Counted from the stretch's first letter, positions 1 to 9,125 are shown. The stretch is DNA of 64,000 nt from Actinomycetospora soli (GCF_021026295.1 NZ_JAJNDA010000007.1:186001-250000); one strand, 5' to 3'. The notes: generated by a model not told the origin, from the letters alone. A program made the numbers and translations.

Positions 1-252
1 GTCCCGCGTCTCGGGCGCGGGGTGAAGTTCCGCTACGACCGGGCCCGCGACCGGCACGTGCTCCTGCTGCCCGAGACCGTGGTGGAGCTCAACGGCTCCG
101 GCGCCGCGATCCTCGAGCTCTGCGACGGGGTGCGGACGGTCGCCGAGATCGAGGCCGCCCTGCGGGAGCGCTACACCGACGTGCCCGAGGGGCAGGTCGT
201 CGCCTATCTGACCAAGCTCGCCGAGCGTCGACACGTGGAGATCCATGACTGA
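1..252 (+). CDS. pqqD: PqqD, PQQ peptide chaperone (5' end outside window)
   Basis: PqqD is the small peptide-binding chaperone (RRE fold) that presents the PqqA precursor to the radical SAM enzyme PqqE in pyrroloquinoline quinone biosynthesis. The visible 83 codons are open from base 1 and carry the family pattern: a PRL..GV..RYD start, VLLLPE, then LNGSGAAILELCDG and a helical C-terminus. A GTG at 22 could start a 76-aa protein, but the residues before it match the family, so the gene probably begins upstream. Its stop overlaps the pqqE start by 8 nt, implying translational coupling. pqqA, B and C are presumably upstream. Confidence 0.85.
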   Translation, partial: VPRLGRGVKFRYDRARDRHVLLLPETVVELNGSGAAILELCDGVRTVAEIEAALRERYTDVPEGQVVAYLTKLAERRHVEIHD

Positions 253-1366
253 CGTCGAAGGGGCAGCGCAGCGGAGCGCGACCGCGGTGGAGGGGCCTCT
301 CGGCCTGCTCGCGGAGCTGACCTACCGGTGCCCGCTGGCCTGCGCCTACTGCTCGAACCCGACCGAGCTCGCCGCCTACCGCGACGAGCTCACCACGGCC
401 GAGTGGCAGCGGGTGATCACCGAGGCCGCGGACCTCGGGGCGCTGCAGTGCCACCTCTCCGGCGGGGAGCCGCTGCTGCGCCGCGACCTCGTCGACCTCG
501 TGCGCACCGCCTCCGAGCAGGGGCTCTACACCAACCTCGTCACGAGTGCGCTCGGCTTCACCCCCGAGCGGGCGGCCGAGCTGCACGACGCCGGGCTCGA
601 CCACGTGCAGGTGTCGCTGCAGGCCGACGAGCCGACGCTGTCCGACCGGATCGCGGGCTCGCCGTCGTTCGCGCGCAAGATCGACGCCGCCCGGCGGGTG
701 CGGGAGCTGGGCTGGCCGCTCACGCTCAACGTCGTCCTGCACCGGCAGAACATCGACCGGGTGGCCGAGGTCCTGGCCGCCGCCGAGGAGCTCGAGGCCG
801 ACCGCATCGAGCTCGCGAACACCCAGTACTACGGCTGGGCCGCGGTGAACCGCGCCTCGCTGCTGCCCTCGCGCGACCAGCTGGCGGCGGCCGAGGTGGT
901 GGTCCGCGAGGCGAAGGAGCGCCTGCGCGGGCGCATGGAGATCATCTACGTGATCCCGGACTACTACGCGACCTACCCGAAGCCGTGCATGGGTGGCTGG
1001 GGCGCGCGCCAGCTCGTCGTCGTGCCGAACGGGAACGCCCTGCCCTGCCTCGCGGCGCACGACCTGCCGCTGCCGGCCGCGAACGTGCGGGAGCACCCGC
1101 TGGCCTGGATCTGGCGGGACTCGCCGATGTTCTCGGCCTACCGCGGCACCGACTGGATGCAGGACCCGTGCCGGTCGTGCTCGCGTCGGGAGATCGACCT
1201 CGGCGGCTGCCGCTGCCAGGCGTTCGCCCTCACCGGCGACGCCACCCGCACCGACCCGGTCTGCCACCTCGCGCCCGACCACGGCATCGTCGAGGCCGCC
1301 GTGGCCGAGGCGAACGAGGAGTCGCGTCCGGTCGAGCTCCCGCTGGTGGCGCGGCCGCACGCCTGA
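245..1366 (+). CDS. pqqE: PqqE, PqqA peptide cyclase (radical SAM)
   Basis: Radical SAM/SPASM enzyme that forms the Glu-Tyr carbon-carbon cross-link in PqqA, the first step of PQQ assembly. The [4Fe-4S] motif CxxxCxxC is visible as CPLACAYC (Cys29, 33, 36), followed by the SAM-binding SGGEPLLR loop. A cysteine-rich SPASM tail (CLAAHDLPLP, DPCRSCSRR, GGCRCQAFAL) occupies roughly residues 265-335. The 373-aa length fits the family. The ATG at 245 overlaps the pqqD stop, so the two are co-translated. It is the last gene of the operon and is followed by a large inverted repeat. Confidence 0.95.
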   Translation: MTDVEGAAQRSATAVEGPLGLLAELTYRCPLACAYCSNPTELAAYRDELTTAEWQRVITEAADLGALQCHLSGGEPLLRRDLVDLVRTASEQGLYTNLVTSALGFTPERAAELHDAGLDHVQVSLQADEPTLSDRIAGSPSFARKIDAARRVRELGWPLTLNVVLHRQNIDRVAEVLAAAEELEADRIELANTQYYGWAAVNRASLLPSRDQLAAAEVVVREAKERLRGRMEIIYVIPDYYATYPKPCMGGWGARQLVVVPNGNALPCLAAHDLPLPAANVREHPLAWIWRDSPMFSAYRGTDWMQDPCRSCSRREIDLGGCRCQAFALTGDATRTDPVCHLAPDHGIVEAAVAEANEESRPVELPLVARPHA

Positions 1367-1380
1367 GGGGGCTTCGCCTC

Positions 1381-1420
1381 GTGAGTACTTGTGACGGCTA
1401 TCGCCGTCACAAGTACTCAC
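1381..1420. repeat. Perfect inverted repeat, 18-bp arms, between convergent genes
   Basis: Arms 1381-1398 and 1403-1420 are perfect reverse complements (left arm GTGAGTACTTGTGACGGC) around a TATC loop. The repeat sits between the convergent pqqE and exchanger genes and could act as a bidirectional terminator. There is no T-run, and the arms are much less GC-rich than their surroundings, so it may instead be a repeated palindromic element. Confidence 0.8.
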
Positions 1421-1433
1421 ACGCTCGGCACCT

Positions 1434-2519
1434 CTAGTCGTCCATCGGCACGCCGCCGAAGGCCACCAGGCTGACGACGAAGTAGGCGACGTACAGGGCG
1501 AGCAGGACGATCCCGTGCCAGCGGCGCAGCCGGCCGGTGGCGAGGAAGCCCGCCGCGATCGCCGTCATGACGATGAGCACGGGCAGGTGCCAGGCCACCA
1601 CGTCCTCGTCGACCGCGATGGCGCCGCCCGTGAGCAGGATGATCCCGAGCTTGCCGGTGACCGAGAAGACGACGCTGCCGATGACGTTGGCGACCGCGAT
1701 CTCCGGCGCCCCCCGGCGCTGCGGCTCGGCGGTGAGGAAGATGTCCTCGAGCGACAGGGCCAGCGTCGCGATCGTGACGCCGAAGACGGTCCCCTCGATC
1801 CCGAGGGTCTCGATCACGCCCTCGGTGGCCTGACCGGCCGCGACGGCGCCGATCACGAGCCCGACCAGGGCGAGGACGGCGAGCCCGAGCCCCACCGCGG
1901 GGGAGTGCGCGCGGGCCTTGAGGAAGCCCTGGTCGACCCGCAGGTCGGCCGGCAGCGTGAAGTGGTGGCCCGGGGTGGCCGGCGGCTCGTCGCGCAGCGC
2001 GGTCGACCCGCCCCCGCCCCCGACCCCCGCGCCGACCTTTTCCAGCTGCTCGTAGACCTCGGCGTTGCGGAACACGGGCTTGCGGGCCGCGTACTCGCGC
2101 CACGCGACGAAGCCGACGAAGGCCACGAACGCGGCCAGCAGCACGATCCCGGACGCCAGGGTGAAGAACCCGGTGAGGGCGAAGGCGAGCATCACGATCG
2201 GCGCCAGCACGAACAGGACGAGATAGCTGCGCGGCACCTCGACCTCGCAGGGCGCGACGATGGCGGAGATCGCGAGCACGATCCCCGTCATCGCCACGGT
2301 CGTCCCGATGACGGTGCCGAGCGCGACGTTGCTCAGGTCCTCGAGATTCAGCACGATCCCGAACGCGAGGTCGTCGAACTCGATCCCGGTGAAGATCACG
2401 GCGATCAGGAACAGCGAGATCGTCCACCGGCTCGCCACGCCGACGAGATAGCCGATCAACTTCTCCGCACTGAAGACCAGCACCGCGATGCCGATCACGA
2501 ACAACAAGATCGATTCCAT
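1434..2519 (-). CDS. Sodium/calcium exchanger family protein
   Basis: Integral membrane cation antiporter of the CaCA superfamily, 361 aa. Two inverted alpha-repeats are recognisable. The first is at about residues 40-75 (FTGIEFDDLAFGIVLN then the LGTVIGTT helix); the second is at about 255-290 (TLALSLEDIFLTAEP then IANVIGS-like). A soluble Gly-rich loop (residues about 165-195) separates the halves. The acidic positions are GIEFDD and SLED rather than the common GTSLPE, so the transported ion is uncertain. About ten hydrophobic helices are visible. It is monocistronic and convergent with pqqE. Confidence 0.8.
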   Translation of the reverse strand: MESILLFVIGIAVLVFSAEKLIGYLVGVASRWTISLFLIAVIFTGIEFDDLAFGIVLNLEDLSNVALGTVIGTTVAMTGIVLAISAIVAPCEVEVPRSYLVLFVLAPIVMLAFALTGFFTLASGIVLLAAFVAFVGFVAWREYAARKPVFRNAEVYEQLEKVGAGVGGGGGSTALRDEPPATPGHHFTLPADLRVDQGFLKARAHSPAVGLGLAVLALVGLVIGAVAAGQATEGVIETLGIEGTVFGVTIATLALSLEDIFLTAEPQRRGAPEIAVANVIGSVVFSVTGKLGIILLTGGAIAVDEDVVAWHLPVLIVMTAIAAGFLATGRLRRWHGIVLLALYVAYFVVSLVAFGGVPMDD

Positions 2520-2660
2520 ACCGGTGCTCCCGCCGAATGATCGCCACGATGTCGAGTGCCACGATGTGATCGCGGTCGATGGTGATCGGCATCACCGGCG
2601 AAATCAACGGGTCGAAAGTCGGGGATCCGATCATCGGTGATCGGCGCGGAAGGTCGTGCG

Positions 2661-5435
2661 CTATCCGGTGTTGCGCATTCCGGCGGAGATGCCGTTGACC
2701 GTGAGCAGCAGGGCCCGCTGCAGGTCGGGGTCCGGTTCGTCGACCGTGCGGCGTTCGGCGAGCGCGTGCACCTGCAGGTGGTGCAGGGGCTCGAGATAGC
2801 TCTCGCGCACCTCGAGCGTCTGACGCAGCAGCGGGTTGTTCGCGACCAGGGCGTCGCCGGAGGAGAGGGCGAGGACCTCGCGCAGCGTGAGCGCGTGCTC
2901 GGTCTTGATGATCTCGAAGACGTCCTGCAGCTCGGGGTCGACCAGCTCGGCGACGTAGAAGCCGGCGATCCGCATGTCCGTCTTGGCCAGCGTCATCTCG
3001 ACGTTGGAGAGCAGGTTCGCGAAGAACGCCCAGTCCCGCATCTCGTCGATGACCTCGCCGTAGCCCGCCTCCCGGGCGGCTCTCAGCCCCGAGCCCAGCC
3101 CGAACCAGCCGGGGACGATCATGCGGGTCTGGGTCCAGCCGAAGACCCACGGGATGGCGCGGAGGTCGTCGAGCGAGGCGTCGCCACCGGCCCCGGGCCG
3201 CTTGCCGGGGCGGGACCCGACGTTGAGCATCGACAGCTCGTCGACGGGCGTCGCCTGGGTGAAGAAGTTCGGCAGGCCCTCGTGGCCGACCAGCGCGCCG
3301 TAGGCCTCCTGCGCGGCGTCGCTGATGACGTCCATCGCCTCGTCCCAGCGCTCCAGCTGGTCGGCGGGCACGCGGCTCGTCTGGTGCAGCAGCGTCGCCT
3401 CCAGCACCGCCGAGAGCATGATCTCGAGGTTGTCCTCGGCGAGGGAGGGCAGCGAGTACTTGTCGGAGATGACCTCGCCCTGCTCGGTCACCTTCATCAC
3501 CGCGTCGACGACGCCGTGCGGCTGGGCCGCGATCGCCTCGCCCGCCGGGCCGCCGCCGCGCCCGACCGAGCCGCCGCGACCGTGGAAGAGCCGCAGCCGC
3601 ACGCCGTGCTTGGCCGCGACGTCCCGCAGCTGGCGCTGCGCGGTGTGGATGGACCACTGGCTCGTCGTGATGCCGGCGCCCTTGTTGGAGTCCGAGTAGC
3701 CCAGCATCATCTCCTGCACGTCGCCGCGGGCCGCCACGATCGCGCGGTACGACGGGTCGGAGAGCATCCCGTCGAGCAGGTCGCCGGAGATCTTCAGCTC
3801 GGTCGCGGTCTCGAACAGCGGCACGATGTCGAGCGACGAGCGGGCGCCGTCGACGTCGAGCTCGATCAGCCCCGCCTCGCGGGCGAGCACCGCCACCGCG
3901 AGGACGTCGTCGACGTTCTGGGCCATCGACATGACGTAGGTGTGCAGGGCCTCCTCGCCGTAGGTCTCCTGCACCTCGCGGATCGTGTCGAAGACGTCGA
4001 GGGTCTCCCGGAAGCTGTCGTCGCCGATGTCCTGCCGGTTGCGCCGCGGGGTCAGCGCCCGGCGCCCGGCGAGCTCGCGGGACAGCACCTCGATCCGGCC
4101 GTCGTGGTCGAGCTCGCCGTACGGCGTCTCCAGCTCCCCGAGCCGGTCGAACAGTGCGGCGAGCGCGGTGTGGTGGAGCTTGGTGTGCTCGCGGACGTCG
4201 ACCGAGGCGAGGTGCAGACCCACCGCGTTGGCCGTGCGCATGACGTCGCGCAGCATCCCGTCGGCGATGCGGTCGCCCTGGTGGGAGCGCAGCGAGCGGT
4301 CCATCACCTCCAGGTCGGCGAGGTACTCCGCGGAGCCCAGGTAGTCCCGGCCGGGCACGTGCGGGGAGCCGTCGAGGTAGCGGGCCCGGGTGTTCTCCAG
4401 CCGCGCGTACACGTACGAGCACTTGAGGCGGTAGGGCTCCTCGGCGTTGAGCCGGACGAAGCGGTCGTGGATCTCGGGCAGGTGGCGGCGGTCGCGGGCC
4501 AGGCTGCGCCGCAGGTCCTCGCTCACGCCCACCAGCCGCGTCGACACCGAGAGCTCCTGCACGAGCTCCTCGATCAGCCCGATCTGGATGCGCACCCCGC
4601 GGTCGGCGTAGACCGCCATGGCGTCGCGGGTGAGGTCGGCGGTGACGTTCGGGTTGCCGTCCCGGTCGCCGCCGACCCAGCAGCCGAGCACGAGCGGGCG
4701 GGCACCCTCGGGCAGGTGCAGCCCGACGCGGTCGAGCTCCTCGTCGAGCACGGTGAGCACCTCGGGCACAGCGTGCCGCCCCAGCTGCTCCAGGTAGTAG
4801 GAGACCGAGCGGGCCTCGTCGAGCACCGTCGGCCGCTCGGGGCGGATCTCGTCGGTCTGCCACATGAGGTCGACGAGCCGCGCGAGCTTCGTCTCGGCCA
4901 CGTCCTCGGACAGCCCGTCGCCGAGGATGCCCGCGATCGCCCGCAGCTTGCCGAGCACCGACTGCCGCTGCGCCTCGGTGGGGTGGGCGGTGAAGGTCGG
5001 CTTGAGCTGCAGGCGGGAGAGCGCGGTCGCGACCTCGTCGGGGTCGGCCTCGGTGACCAGCCGCTCGGCGAGCAGGTGGATCGGGCCCTCGCCGCCCTCG
5101 TGCACCGCCTGCCGCTCCGACGCCCGGTGCGTCTGCTCGGCGACGTTGGCCAGGTGGAAGTACGTGGCGAAGGCCCGCGCGAGGACGGCGGCGGTGCCGG
5201 GGTCGAGCGACGCGAGCAGGTCCCGGATCCCGGTGTCGCCGCGCTCGGGCACCTCGCGGACGAGGTGCCGGACCTTCTCGACGAGGTCGAGCATGTCCTC
5301 GCCGTTCTGCCGCGCCAGGGTCTTCCCGAGCAGGGTCGAGAGGCGCCGGATGTCGGTCCGCAGCGCGGAGTGCTCGGACTCGGAGGACACGCTGGTCTCG
5401 GTCGACACGGAGTCGGAACGGCGGCCGGTGCTCAT
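2661..5435 (-). CDS. ppc: Phosphoenolpyruvate carboxylase
   Basis: Anaplerotic enzyme converting PEP and bicarbonate to oxaloacetate. Diagnostic motifs are present in order: FTAHPTEAQR with the catalytic His, VGGDRDGNPNVT, LGYSDSNKGAG, FHGRGGSVGRGGGP and the invariant C-terminal RNTG. The 924-aa length is normal for bacterial PEPC. The ATG at 5435 is chosen because a GAGGAG ribosome site lies about 10 nt upstream; longer in-frame extensions have no family similarity. The N-terminal Ser/Thr-rich 25 residues are poorly conserved in the family. It is divergent from the glutathionyl-hydroquinone reductase gene across a 343-bp region. Confidence 0.97.
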   Translation of the reverse strand: MSTGRRSDSVSTETSVSSESEHSALRTDIRRLSTLLGKTLARQNGEDMLDLVEKVRHLVREVPERGDTGIRDLLASLDPGTAAVLARAFATYFHLANVAEQTHRASERQAVHEGGEGPIHLLAERLVTEADPDEVATALSRLQLKPTFTAHPTEAQRQSVLGKLRAIAGILGDGLSEDVAETKLARLVDLMWQTDEIRPERPTVLDEARSVSYYLEQLGRHAVPEVLTVLDEELDRVGLHLPEGARPLVLGCWVGGDRDGNPNVTADLTRDAMAVYADRGVRIQIGLIEELVQELSVSTRLVGVSEDLRRSLARDRRHLPEIHDRFVRLNAEEPYRLKCSYVYARLENTRARYLDGSPHVPGRDYLGSAEYLADLEVMDRSLRSHQGDRIADGMLRDVMRTANAVGLHLASVDVREHTKLHHTALAALFDRLGELETPYGELDHDGRIEVLSRELAGRRALTPRRNRQDIGDDSFRETLDVFDTIREVQETYGEEALHTYVMSMAQNVDDVLAVAVLAREAGLIELDVDGARSSLDIVPLFETATELKISGDLLDGMLSDPSYRAIVAARGDVQEMMLGYSDSNKGAGITTSQWSIHTAQRQLRDVAAKHGVRLRLFHGRGGSVGRGGGPAGEAIAAQPHGVVDAVMKVTEQGEVISDKYSLPSLAEDNLEIMLSAVLEATLLHQTSRVPADQLERWDEAMDVISDAAQEAYGALVGHEGLPNFFTQATPVDELSMLNVGSRPGKRPGAGGDASLDDLRAIPWVFGWTQTRMIVPGWFGLGSGLRAAREAGYGEVIDEMRDWAFFANLLSNVEMTLAKTDMRIAGFYVAELVDPELQDVFEIIKTEHALTLREVLALSSGDALVANNPLLRQTLEVRESYLEPLHHLQVHALAERRTVDEPDPDLQRALLLTVNGISAGMRNTG

Positions 5436-5778
5436 GTACGGCGTCTCCTCGCGGGCGGGGTCACGGGACGCCCACGGCAGCGGGGGACGTCGGGCATCGT
5501 TCCCCGGAAGCCGGTTCCCGTACACCTTCCCGGCGGGATGTCCGGTATGACCGGGCACCCGTGGCCGACCGTGCTCGTGGTCCTCGAGAACAACGCGATG
5601 TGCCGGCCCGGGTGGTGACGCAGGCCGGGGGCCTAGGCAGATGATCATGCCGAGCGCGACACGGACGTCTGTCGCGCTCGACATGATCATCTGTCTACGG
5701 GGCGCCGAGCCGACCGCGCCGTCGTCGGGAATGCCAGGCGCGCGCGTCGCGGACGGCCACGCCGGGAATGTCCCCACC
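5436..5778. other. Divergent intergenic region, ppc / hydroquinone reductase
   Basis: This 343-bp gap should hold the ppc promoter on the left and the reductase promoter on the right. The only strong structure is the long inverted repeat at 5634-5697, plus a weak copy of the dispersed GTCGTCGGGAA motif at 5721-5731. No convincing gene was seen. Confidence 0.6.
5634..5697. repeat. Long inverted repeat, 28-bp arms, in a promoter region
   Basis: Arms 5634-5661 and 5670-5697 match at 26 of 28 positions around the 8-nt loop CGGACGTC. Each arm contains ATGATCAT flanked by GCGCGACA sequence. It lies between divergent genes, so it is not placed like a terminator. The outer arm is AT-richer than the surroundings. 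Confidence 0.8.
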
Positions 5779-6819
5779 GTGAGCACCACTGCCGGCAACA
5801 CGAAGGCCTACGCCGACTCCAGCGGCTCGTTCAAGCGCCGCGGACCGCGCTTCACCGACCGGATCGTCGCGAACCCCTCCGGGCCGGGGGAGTGGCCCGC
5901 GGAGCCGGGGCGCTACCGCCTCGTCGTCTCGCTGGCCTGCCCGTGGGCGCACCGCTCCGTGATCGTGCGGCGGCTGATGGGGCTGGAGGACGCGATCTCG
6001 CTGGCCATCACCGATCCGCTGCAGGACGACCGGTCGTGGCGGTTCTCGCTCGACGAGGGCGGCGTCGACCCCGTGCTCGGCTACACCCACCTCGAGCAGG
6101 CCTACCTCGCGCGCGACCCGGAGGACGGCACCGAGAACGGCGTCTCCGTGCCGGCGGTCGTCGACGTCGCCTCCGGGGCGCTCGTCACCAACGACTACCC
6201 GCAGATCACGATCGACCTGGGGCAGCAGTGGCGGGCCCACCAGCGGGCCGGCGCGCCCGACCTCTACCCCGAGGCGCTGCGCGAGGAGATCGACGAGGTC
6301 AACGAGGGCGTCTTCCACGACGTGAACAACGGGGTCTACAAGGCGGGCTTCGCCACGAAGCAGACCCGGTACGAGGAGGCCTACGCCGCGCTCTTCGCCC
6401 GGCTCGACGAGCTCGACGAGCGCCTCGAGAACCAGCGCTACCTCGTGGGCGAGAGCATCACCGAGGCCGACATCCGGCTGTTCACCACGCTCGCCCGGTT
6501 CGACGCGGTCTACCAGGCCCACTTCAAGTGCAACCGGCAGAAGCTCGCCGAGTTCGGCGCGCTCTGGGCCTACGCCCGCGACCTCTACCAGACCCCCGGC
6601 TTCGGGGACACGGTCGACTTCGACCACATCAAGCGGCACTACTACATGGTCCAGACGACGATCAACCCGACGCAGGTCGTCCCGCTCGGGCCGGAGCCGT
6701 CGGTCTGGCTCACTCCGCACCACCGCGAGGAGCTCGGCGGGTCGCCGTTCGGGCCGGAGGGCACCGCCCCCGCGCCGCTGGAGCACCCGTTGCGCCCGCT
6801 GGGCCCGATCGACATGTGA
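5779..6819 (+). CDS. Glutathionyl-hydroquinone reductase-type GST
   Basis: GST superfamily protein of the YqjG/ECM4 (Xi-class) group, which reduces thiol conjugates of hydroquinones. The family active-site motif CPWAHR is at residues 54-59, with an N-terminal thioredoxin-like fold and an all-helical C-terminal half (NEGVFHDVNNGVYKAGFA, ESITEADIRLFTTL, HIKRHYY). Its 346 aa is typical once the C-terminal extension is counted. The GTG at 5779 was chosen because the family N-terminus begins just after it. Actinobacteria usually make mycothiol, so the physiological thiol may not be glutathione. Confidence 0.88.
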   Translation: MSTTAGNTKAYADSSGSFKRRGPRFTDRIVANPSGPGEWPAEPGRYRLVVSLACPWAHRSVIVRRLMGLEDAISLAITDPLQDDRSWRFSLDEGGVDPVLGYTHLEQAYLARDPEDGTENGVSVPAVVDVASGALVTNDYPQITIDLGQQWRAHQRAGAPDLYPEALREEIDEVNEGVFHDVNNGVYKAGFATKQTRYEEAYAALFARLDELDERLENQRYLVGESITEADIRLFTTLARFDAVYQAHFKCNRQKLAEFGALWAYARDLYQTPGFGDTVDFDHIKRHYYMVQTTINPTQVVPLGPEPSVWLTPHHREELGGSPFGPEGTAPAPLEHPLRPLGPIDM

Positions 6820-6849
6820 GGGCGGGTCGGCCCCGGGTAGCCGTGTGCC

Positions 6850-8661
6850 GTGAGTGCACCGAAGAACGTCGCCGAGCACGTCCTCGACCGCCTCGCGGCC
6901 TGGGGCGTCCACCGCTTCTACGGCTACCCGGGCGACGGCATCGGCGGGATCTTCACCGCCCTGCCCGGACGGGACGACGCCGAGTTCGTCCAGGTCCGGC
7001 ACGAGGAGACCGCCGCGTTCGCGGCGTGCGCCGACGTCAAGTACGGCGGGTCGCCCATCGGCTGCTGCGTGGTCACCAGCGGGCCCGGGGCGATCCACGC
7101 GCTCAACGGGCTCTACGACGCCAAGCTCGACCACCAGCCCGTCGTCGCGCTGCTCGGGCACACCGCGCAGACCGCGCAGGCGGGCGGCTACTACCAGGAG
7201 ATCGACCTCGGCACGTTGTTCTCCGACGTCGGGGGCTACGTGGCCGAGGTGAAGGACCCCTCGCAGGTGCGCCACGTCGTCGACCGCGCGTGCCGCACCG
7301 CCCTGGCCGACCGCACCGTCGCCGTCGTCATCCTGCCCAGCGACGTGCTGGAGGAGGGCGCCGTCCCGGAGCCGCCGGACGCGCACGGCTACTACCAGAC
7401 CTCCGCCGTCCCCTCCTCCGACCCGGGCGCCCCGGCCCCGGCCGCGCTCGAGGCGGCGGCCGCGGTGCTGAACGCGGGGGAGAAGGTCGCGATCCTCGCG
7501 GGCGCCGGTGCGCTCGGGGCGTCGACCGAGCTGACCGAGGTCGCGAACCGCCTGGGCGCCGGGCTCTCCACCGCGCTGCTCGGCAAGGGCGTGATCGACG
7601 AGCGCTCACCCTGGAACTGCGGCGCGATCGGCCTGCTCGGCACCACGGCCTCGTGGCACCTCATGCGCGAGTGCGACACCCTGCTCATCGTCGGTTCGAC
7701 GATGCCCTACACCGAGTACTACCCGGCGCCCGGCCAGGCGCGCGCGGTGCAGATCGACGTCGACGGGTCCCGCTGCGGCATCCGCTACGACACCGACGTC
7801 AACCTCACCGGCGACGCGGCGCCGACCCTCGAGGCCCTCCTGCCGCTGCTCGAGGACAAGACCGACCCGTCGTGGCGGGCGCACGTCGAGCGGTGGACCG
7901 CCTCGTGGGACGACTACTCCGAGCAGCGCGCCCACCAGCGGACCTCGAAGCTCAACCCGGAGCTCGTCGTCCGGGAGCTCTCCGACCGCCTGCCCGACGA
8001 CGCGCAGATCGCGGTGGACTGCGGCACCGCCACCTCCTGGTACGCCCGCGACCTCACCCTGAAGCCGACCCAGCGGGGGTCGCTGTCGGGCACGTTGCTG
8101 TCGATGGGCGGGGCGCTGCCGTACGCGATCGCGGCCAAGACCGCCCACCCGGACCGACCCGTCGTCGGGCTGGTGGGCGACGGCGCCATGCAGATGAACG
8201 GGGTCAACGAGCTGATCACGGTGCAGCGCTACTGGCGGACCTGGGCCGACCCACGGTTCGTCCTGCTGGTGCTGTCCAACGACGACCTCTCCTACGTCTC
8301 GTGGGAGACCCGCGGGATGCTCGGGGAGGCGCCGGACCCGCAGTCGCAGGCCGTCCCGGACGTCCCCTACGCGGAGTGGGCGAGGCTGCTCGGGCTGGGC
8401 GGGGCCACCCTGACCGACCGCGACGACATCGGGTCGGTCTGGGACGCCGCCCTCGCCGCGGACCGGCCGTTCGTCGTCGACGCGAAGGTCGACAAGGACA
8501 TCCCGCTGGTCCCGCCGCACGTCACGCTGCAGCAGGCGTTCAACACCGCGCGCTCGCAGGTCGCCGGCGACCCCGACGCGCTCTCGATCATCGCCAACGG
8601 CGTGAAGGAGACCGTCGGCGCGAAGGCCCGGTCGCTGCTGGGCCTCGCGCCGAAGGACTGA
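6850..8661 (+). CDS. Thiamine diphosphate enzyme, pyruvate oxidase/acetolactate synthase-like
   Basis: Three-domain ThDP-dependent enzyme, 603 aa. The N-terminal PYR domain has the cofactor-activating Glu in RHEETAAF (about residue 54). The central domain is Rossmann-like (about 195-330). The C-terminal PP domain carries the ThDP/Mg motif GDGAMQMNG to LSNDDLSYV (about 442-475). The overall pattern resembles PoxB-like pyruvate oxidases and uncharacterised actinobacterial ThDP proteins more than biosynthetic acetolactate synthase. Substrate is not assignable from sequence alone. It lies 30 bp after the hydroquinone reductase gene and may share its transcript. Confidence 0.85.
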   Translation: MSAPKNVAEHVLDRLAAWGVHRFYGYPGDGIGGIFTALPGRDDAEFVQVRHEETAAFAACADVKYGGSPIGCCVVTSGPGAIHALNGLYDAKLDHQPVVALLGHTAQTAQAGGYYQEIDLGTLFSDVGGYVAEVKDPSQVRHVVDRACRTALADRTVAVVILPSDVLEEGAVPEPPDAHGYYQTSAVPSSDPGAPAPAALEAAAAVLNAGEKVAILAGAGALGASTELTEVANRLGAGLSTALLGKGVIDERSPWNCGAIGLLGTTASWHLMRECDTLLIVGSTMPYTEYYPAPGQARAVQIDVDGSRCGIRYDTDVNLTGDAAPTLEALLPLLEDKTDPSWRAHVERWTASWDDYSEQRAHQRTSKLNPELVVRELSDRLPDDAQIAVDCGTATSWYARDLTLKPTQRGSLSGTLLSMGGALPYAIAAKTAHPDRPVVGLVGDGAMQMNGVNELITVQRYWRTWADPRFVLLVLSNDDLSYVSWETRGMLGEAPDPQSQAVPDVPYAEWARLLGLGGATLTDRDDIGSVWDAALAADRPFVVDAKVDKDIPLVPPHVTLQQAFNTARSQVAGDPDALSIIANGVKETVGAKARSLLGLAPKD

Positions 8662-8684
8662 CCGGCGACCCCTACGGTGGGGCC

Positions 8685-9083
8685 ATGGCAGTCACCGTGG
8701 AGAACGCCGACGACCTGACCCGTGCGCCGGGCGCGTCGGTCACCCCCGACACCCTCCCGAACGACCTGGACATCACCGACCTCGTCGTCGGTGGCGGCGC
8801 CGAGGCGTCGCACCGCGACACCGTGCAGGTGCAGTACGAGGGCCGGCTCGTGTCGAACTCGAGCGAGTTCGACTCGTCGTGGAGCCGCGGCGGGGCCCCG
8901 GTCGAGTTCCCGCTCGGGCAGGTCATCGACGGGTTCAAGCTGGGCATCTCCGGCATGCGCGAGGGCGGGCGCCGCGTCCTCGTCGTGCCGCCGCACCAGG
9001 GCTACGGCCCGCAGGGCGCGGGCGGGGTCATCCCGCCGAACGCCCACCTGGTGTTCGTCGTGGACCTCGTCAAGGTCAACTGA
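8685..9083 (+). CDS. FKBP-type peptidyl-prolyl isomerase
   Basis: Single-domain cytoplasmic FKBP, 132 aa, catalysing cis-trans isomerisation of X-Pro bonds. Visible family landmarks are VQYEGRLV, FDSSWSRGGAPVEFPLG, VIDGFKLGISGMREGG, the YGPQGAGGVIPPNAHLVF hydrophobic pocket and the closing VDLVKVN strand. No signal peptide is present. It starts at the ATG 23 nt after the ThDP enzyme gene and is followed by a large palindrome that may terminate its transcript. Confidence 0.92.
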   Translation: MAVTVENADDLTRAPGASVTPDTLPNDLDITDLVVGGGAEASHRDTVQVQYEGRLVSNSSEFDSSWSRGGAPVEFPLGQVIDGFKLGISGMREGGRRVLVVPPHQGYGPQGAGGVIPPNAHLVFVVDLVKVN

Positions 9084-9093
9084 TCCTCTAGGG

Positions 9094-9125
9094 TGCGCGG
9101 TGTTACCGACCGGTACCACCGCGCA
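9094..9125. repeat. 32-bp imperfect palindrome just before a ribosome site
   Basis: Left half TGCGCGGTGTTACCGA and right half CCGGTACCACCGCGCA pair at 14 of 16 positions. The right edge is 2 nt before the CCAGGAGG ribosome site of the following SRPBCC gene. It could be a terminator of the FKBP gene, a translation-masking hairpin or an operator. Confidence 0.7.

Noticed and set aside
2637-5618. Very long plus-strand frame antisense to ppc
   Set aside because: The minus strand encodes a textbook PEP carboxylase; the plus frame is Arg/Val/Leu-rich antisense typical of high-GC DNA.
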